A DNA stretch of 7,356 bases from Anaerolinea thermophila. Its GTDB lineage: Bacteria; Chloroflexota; Anaerolineae; Anaerolineales; Villigracilaceae. Below the pieces are notes generated by a model. It saw nothing but the letters and a program-made list of their open reading frames with translations. It was not told where the DNA came from and did not search any database. Positions 5,485 to 7,356 of this stretch are shown here, piece by piece. Made by a program: the position numbers and the translations under genes. Positions within the stretch are counted from its first letter, which is position 1. Each line of letters begins with the position of its first letter. The DNA lies in contig DYLB01000099.1 in NCBI GenBank assembly GCA_020722305.1, forward strand, positions 1 to 7,356, read 5' to 3'.

Positions 5485-5925
5485 CTAGAAGGGGATGTCG
5501 TCTTCTGGCGGCATGCCGTAGGAATCGTCTCCGCTGCCCGCGCTTACGACGCCGCCCGGCGCGAAGCTTTCCACCTCGCCCCGGCTGGACAGGAAGCGGA
5601 CCGTTTGGGCTGTGACCTCGAACGAGGCGCGGGCGTGGCCGTCGTTCCCGGTCCACAGGCGCGGGCCGCCCGTAGCGGGGTCGGCGGTCAGGCGGCCTTC
5701 GACCAGCACCTTGCTGCCTTTTTTCAGGTACTGGTTGGTCACCTCGGCCATCTTGCCCCAGACCGAGACCCGGAACCAGATGGTCTCTTTGACGGTCTCG
5801 CCGTTGCTGGCGGTGTACTGGCGGTTGGCGGCGACCGAAAACGAAGTCACCGCCTGACCGGAGGGGGTGTAGCGCATCTCCGGGTCGCGTCCGAGGTTGC
5901 CAGCGATGATAATGGTGTGATACAT
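5485..5925 (-). CDS. ssb: Single-stranded DNA-binding protein
   Basis: SSB coats single-stranded DNA in replication, repair and recombination and recruits partner proteins. The 146 residues comprise an OB fold (about 1-112), a short Gly/Ser linker and the acidic tip EDDIPF that docks partner enzymes. Recognisable features are IIIAGNLGRDPEMRY at the N-terminus, SFSVAANR, the DNA-stacking Trp50 in TIWFRVSVWGK, and YLKKGSKVLVEGRL. The linker is shorter than in E. coli SSB (about 178 aa in all). The start is ATG at 5925, with AGGAG ten bases upstream. It leads a five-gene unit rather than sitting between rpsF and rpsR, as the housekeeping gene does in many bacteria, so it may be an additional SSB; this cannot be decided from the window. 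Confidence 0.96.
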   Translation of the reverse strand: MYHTIIIAGNLGRDPEMRYTPSGQAVTSFSVAANRQYTASNGETVKETIWFRVSVWGKMAEVTNQYLKKGSKVLVEGRLTADPATGGPRLWTGNDGHARASFEVTAQTVRFLSSRGEVESFAPGGVVSAGSGDDSYGMPPEDDIPF

Positions 5926-5953
5926 GGGGGATTTTCTCCTTCTGGGTTTGGTG

Positions 5954-5973
5954 AACGCCGCAGTCGCGGCGTT
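5954..5973 (-). promoter_or_regulatory. Perfect hairpin in the ssb leader
   Basis: AACGCCGC (5954-5961) and GCGGCGTT (5966-5973) form a perfect 8-bp stem with a 4-base loop, 28 bases upstream of the ssb start codon. On the minus strand no T-run follows it, so it is a poor terminator for the upstream phosphodiesterase gene in that direction. It could be an operator or a leader structure that tunes the ssb-led unit. Confidence 0.4.
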
Positions 5974-5989
5974 TTGGTCTGACGGTTGT

Positions 5990-5995
5990 ATTTTA
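5990..5995 (-). promoter_or_regulatory. Candidate -10 element for the ssb operon
   Basis: Read on the minus strand this is TAAAAT, one of the few AT-rich hexamers in the 129-base gap between the phosphodiesterase and ssb genes. Transcription from it would start near 5983 and give a leader of about 58 bases containing the 5954-5973 hairpin. No good -35 hexamer is visible at the expected spacing, so confidence is low. Confidence 0.3.
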
Positions 5996-6054
5996 CCCCA
6001 CAGGCTCTGAAATGGGTTGGAATTGGGCGGCGGGAAATGGCCGGGCGTCGTTTC

Positions 6055-7245
6055 TCAGCCCAATTTCAGCGTGACCAGCGGGATCTCGATCTCCTGCGGC
6101 GTTAGGCCCCCGTGATGACCGCGGAACTTCATCTCGAAGCGGTCCTTCTCATACCACCAGACCGACTGGCCTGCGTAGGGCAGGATCACCAAATTACCGA
6201 CCCGTTCCTTGAATCTTTGGGAAATCTTCCCGCCAAACCAGCCGCCCTCGATCAGGTCGGCAGATTTGACCACGTCGGCGACCCCGTCGAGGCGGGCGGC
6301 GAGGAAGGCCTGGGCTTCGTCCAACCTGTCAGGACGCAGATGCAGGAACAGGTCCCGCGCCGATCCGGCCGGGATGAGCGGCTGCCCGGCCCGGTTCGCG
6401 GCGAGGAAGTCCTCGATCCCGGCGAAGCGTTTGTCCCGGTTGAGGTAGATGGTCGTGTCGGGGTTCACGTCCACCTGGCCGTGGTCGGCGGTCAGCATGA
6501 AGCAGACTCGTTTGCCGCTGGAGGCCAGGGTACGGGCGAAGAGCGCCTGCATCACCGCCAAAAAGGCCAGGATTTCGGCCTCGATCTGTTCCGATGATGG
6601 GCCATGCGGGTGGCTGATGCCGTCCAGGTTGTCGTAGTACAGGCCGATGTAAGCTGGGCGTTTTTGGGTTTCGAGCAGGCGGCGGATGGAGACCAGGGCT
6701 TCGGGCAGGGTGCGGTAGGGCTGGAGGTCGCAGCCCCGGTTGACCACGTTGGAGTAGGTGGAGGGGGTGTAGGCTTTGCTCTGGAAGAAATGCGACCTGA
6801 TCCCGGAACCTTTCAGCTTGTTGTAGAGGGTCTGGCCGGGATACAGGTCTTTGGGTTTGACCCCGCTGGATTTGAGCGTATCCCGCTCGGTGGTGCCGGA
6901 GAGCGAGAAAAGCAGCGGGGCGTAGATGGCGTCGAGCAGCGGCTCGTAGATGTACCACTCGTACAGCCCGCTCTCGCCGACGGGCAATCCAGTGTGGAGC
7001 GTCGTGACGTGAGCCGTGGTGGTGGACGGGAACTGGGCGGTCAGCTTTTCGACCGTGCCGTTTTTGGCGAGAAAACTCAGGAACGGGTGGCCCTGGAACT
7101 TCTCGAAGAAGCGCCAGCCGAAGCCATCCACCAGGAAGAAGACGACCGCGTCGTAGTCGCCGGAGGTGGCCAGGCGGAAGATGCGGTCGGGCAGTCCCGC
7201 GAAGCCGCCGGAGTTGTAGTCGGGTTTGATGAAGTTGGGGTGCAT
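6055..7245 (-). CDS. Alkaline-phosphatase-superfamily phosphodiesterase/nucleotide pyrophosphatase-like protein
   Basis: This 396-residue metal-dependent phospho- or phosphodiester hydrolase matches the type I phosphodiesterase/nucleotide pyrophosphatase family. Metal ligands and nucleophile appear in order: Asp40 in FFLVDGFGW; the nucleophile Thr in FPSTTTAHVT (probably Thr76); Asp208 and His212 in DNLDGISHPHG; Asp254 and His255 in TADHGQ; and His378 in RGHHGG near the end. The active site is therefore complete. There is no signal peptide or membrane segment, so it should act in the cytoplasm, unlike many secreted members. The start is ATG at 7245, with AAAGG, part of an intergenic repeat, 6 bases before it. 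It precedes ssb on the same strand but a 129-base gap with a likely promoter separates them. The substrate is unknown. Confidence 0.88.
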   Translation of the reverse strand: MHPNFIKPDYNSGGFAGLPDRIFRLATSGDYDAVVFFLVDGFGWRFFEKFQGHPFLSFLAKNGTVEKLTAQFPSTTTAHVTTLHTGLPVGESGLYEWYIYEPLLDAIYAPLLFSLSGTTERDTLKSSGVKPKDLYPGQTLYNKLKGSGIRSHFFQSKAYTPSTYSNVVNRGCDLQPYRTLPEALVSIRRLLETQKRPAYIGLYYDNLDGISHPHGPSSEQIEAEILAFLAVMQALFARTLASSGKRVCFMLTADHGQVDVNPDTTIYLNRDKRFAGIEDFLAANRAGQPLIPAGSARDLFLHLRPDRLDEAQAFLAARLDGVADVVKSADLIEGGWFGGKISQRFKERVGNLVILPYAGQSVWWYEKDRFEMKFRGHHGGLTPQEIEIPLVTLKLG

Positions 7246-7246
7246 G

Positions 7247-7273
7247 AAAAACCTTTCGCCACGAAGGCACGAA
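7247..7273 (-). repeat. Degenerate intergenic repeat, right copy
   Basis: On the minus strand this reads TTCGTGCCTTCGTGG, then CG, then AAAGGTTTTT, one base before the ATG of the phosphodiesterase gene. It corresponds to the left copy at 7-37 in the same orientation relative to its gene. Its AAAGG probably serves as the ribosome binding site. A partial further TTCGT unit lies just beyond it (plus 7278-7282). Confidence 0.5.
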
Positions 7274-7312
7274 TTTTACGAAGTTTGTTAGCGCGCCAAA
7301 GTGCTGGGGTGG

Positions 7313-7340
7313 AATCCGCTAATCTGCGCTAATCTGCGCG
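7313..7340. repeat. Short tandem repeat, AATCTGCGCT unit
   Basis: Three head-to-tail units are visible: AATCCGCT (7313-7320, two bases short), AATCTGCGCT (7321-7330) and AATCTGCGCG (7331-7340), then an AT-rich run. It is non-coding and sits upstream of the phosphodiesterase gene. It looks like an intergenic low-complexity or REP-like element; its full extent may pass the window edge. Confidence 0.55.
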
Positions 7341-7356
7341 AATTTTTTAGAAGATT

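Noticed and set aside
5071..5982. Plus-strand frame of 303 codons opposite ssb and the DUF3467 gene
   Set aside because: The minus strand encodes clear SSB and DUF3467 proteins here; the plus translation is Gly/Arg/Val-rich and shapeless.
6329..7270. Alternative minus-strand frame (313 codons) overlapping the phosphodiesterase gene, and plus frames at 6112-6597 and 6604-7332
   Set aside because: The 6055-7245 frame contains all the ordered metal-binding motifs of its family; the others are Pro/Arg- or Gly/Val-rich shadows.

Overview
The window is GC-rich, densely coded bacterial chromosome. It looks like an uncultured Chloroflexota of the Anaerolineae kind. That assignment is inference from gene content (a prokaryotic translin/TRAX protein, an SSB next to a DUF3467 protein, multi-domain soluble GAF/PAS kinases) and from intergenic spacers carrying short degenerate repeats; no marker gene here settles the taxonomy. 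No rRNA, tRNA, CRISPR array, transposase or phage gene was seen.

Layout. Positions 1-73 are a spacer with a degenerate repeat. Two plus-strand genes follow (74-1252 and 1266-3203). The first encodes a pseudo-receiver + GAF protein, the second a soluble sensor histidine kinase (pseudo-receiver, GAF, PAS, HisKA, HATPase_c). A 162-base convergent junction (3204-3365) holds a strong hairpin and then an AT-rich, palindrome-rich stretch. Everything beyond it is on the minus strand. Read in the direction of transcription: an alkaline-phosphatase-superfamily phosphodiesterase (7245-6055), a 129-base gap with a likely promoter and a perfect hairpin, then a tight five-gene unit of SSB (5925-5485), DUF3467 protein (5472-5137), translin/TRAX-family protein (5134-4451), two-TM membrane protein (4447-3791) and DNPH1-like nucleotide N-hydrolase (3794-3366). 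The right end (7246-7356) is a spacer with repeats.

How the genes may work together. The two plus-strand genes look like a duplicated signalling pair. Both N-terminal receivers have Asn where the phosphoacceptor Asp should be, while the kinase core of the second gene is intact. The first protein may end in a decayed DHp-like helical hairpin and could be a non-catalytic partner of the kinase. No response regulator with a phosphorylatable Asp is present, so the output is elsewhere.

The minus-strand cluster is the most interesting part. Three of its five products act on single-stranded nucleic acid or nucleotides (SSB, a TRAX-like protein retaining candidate nuclease residues, a deoxynucleotide N-glycosidase relative). 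They are packed with a DUF3467 protein and a small membrane protein of unknown role, with gaps of 12 bases or less and ATGA-type or near overlaps. A nucleic-acid/nucleotide processing module is a reasonable hypothesis, not a demonstrated system.
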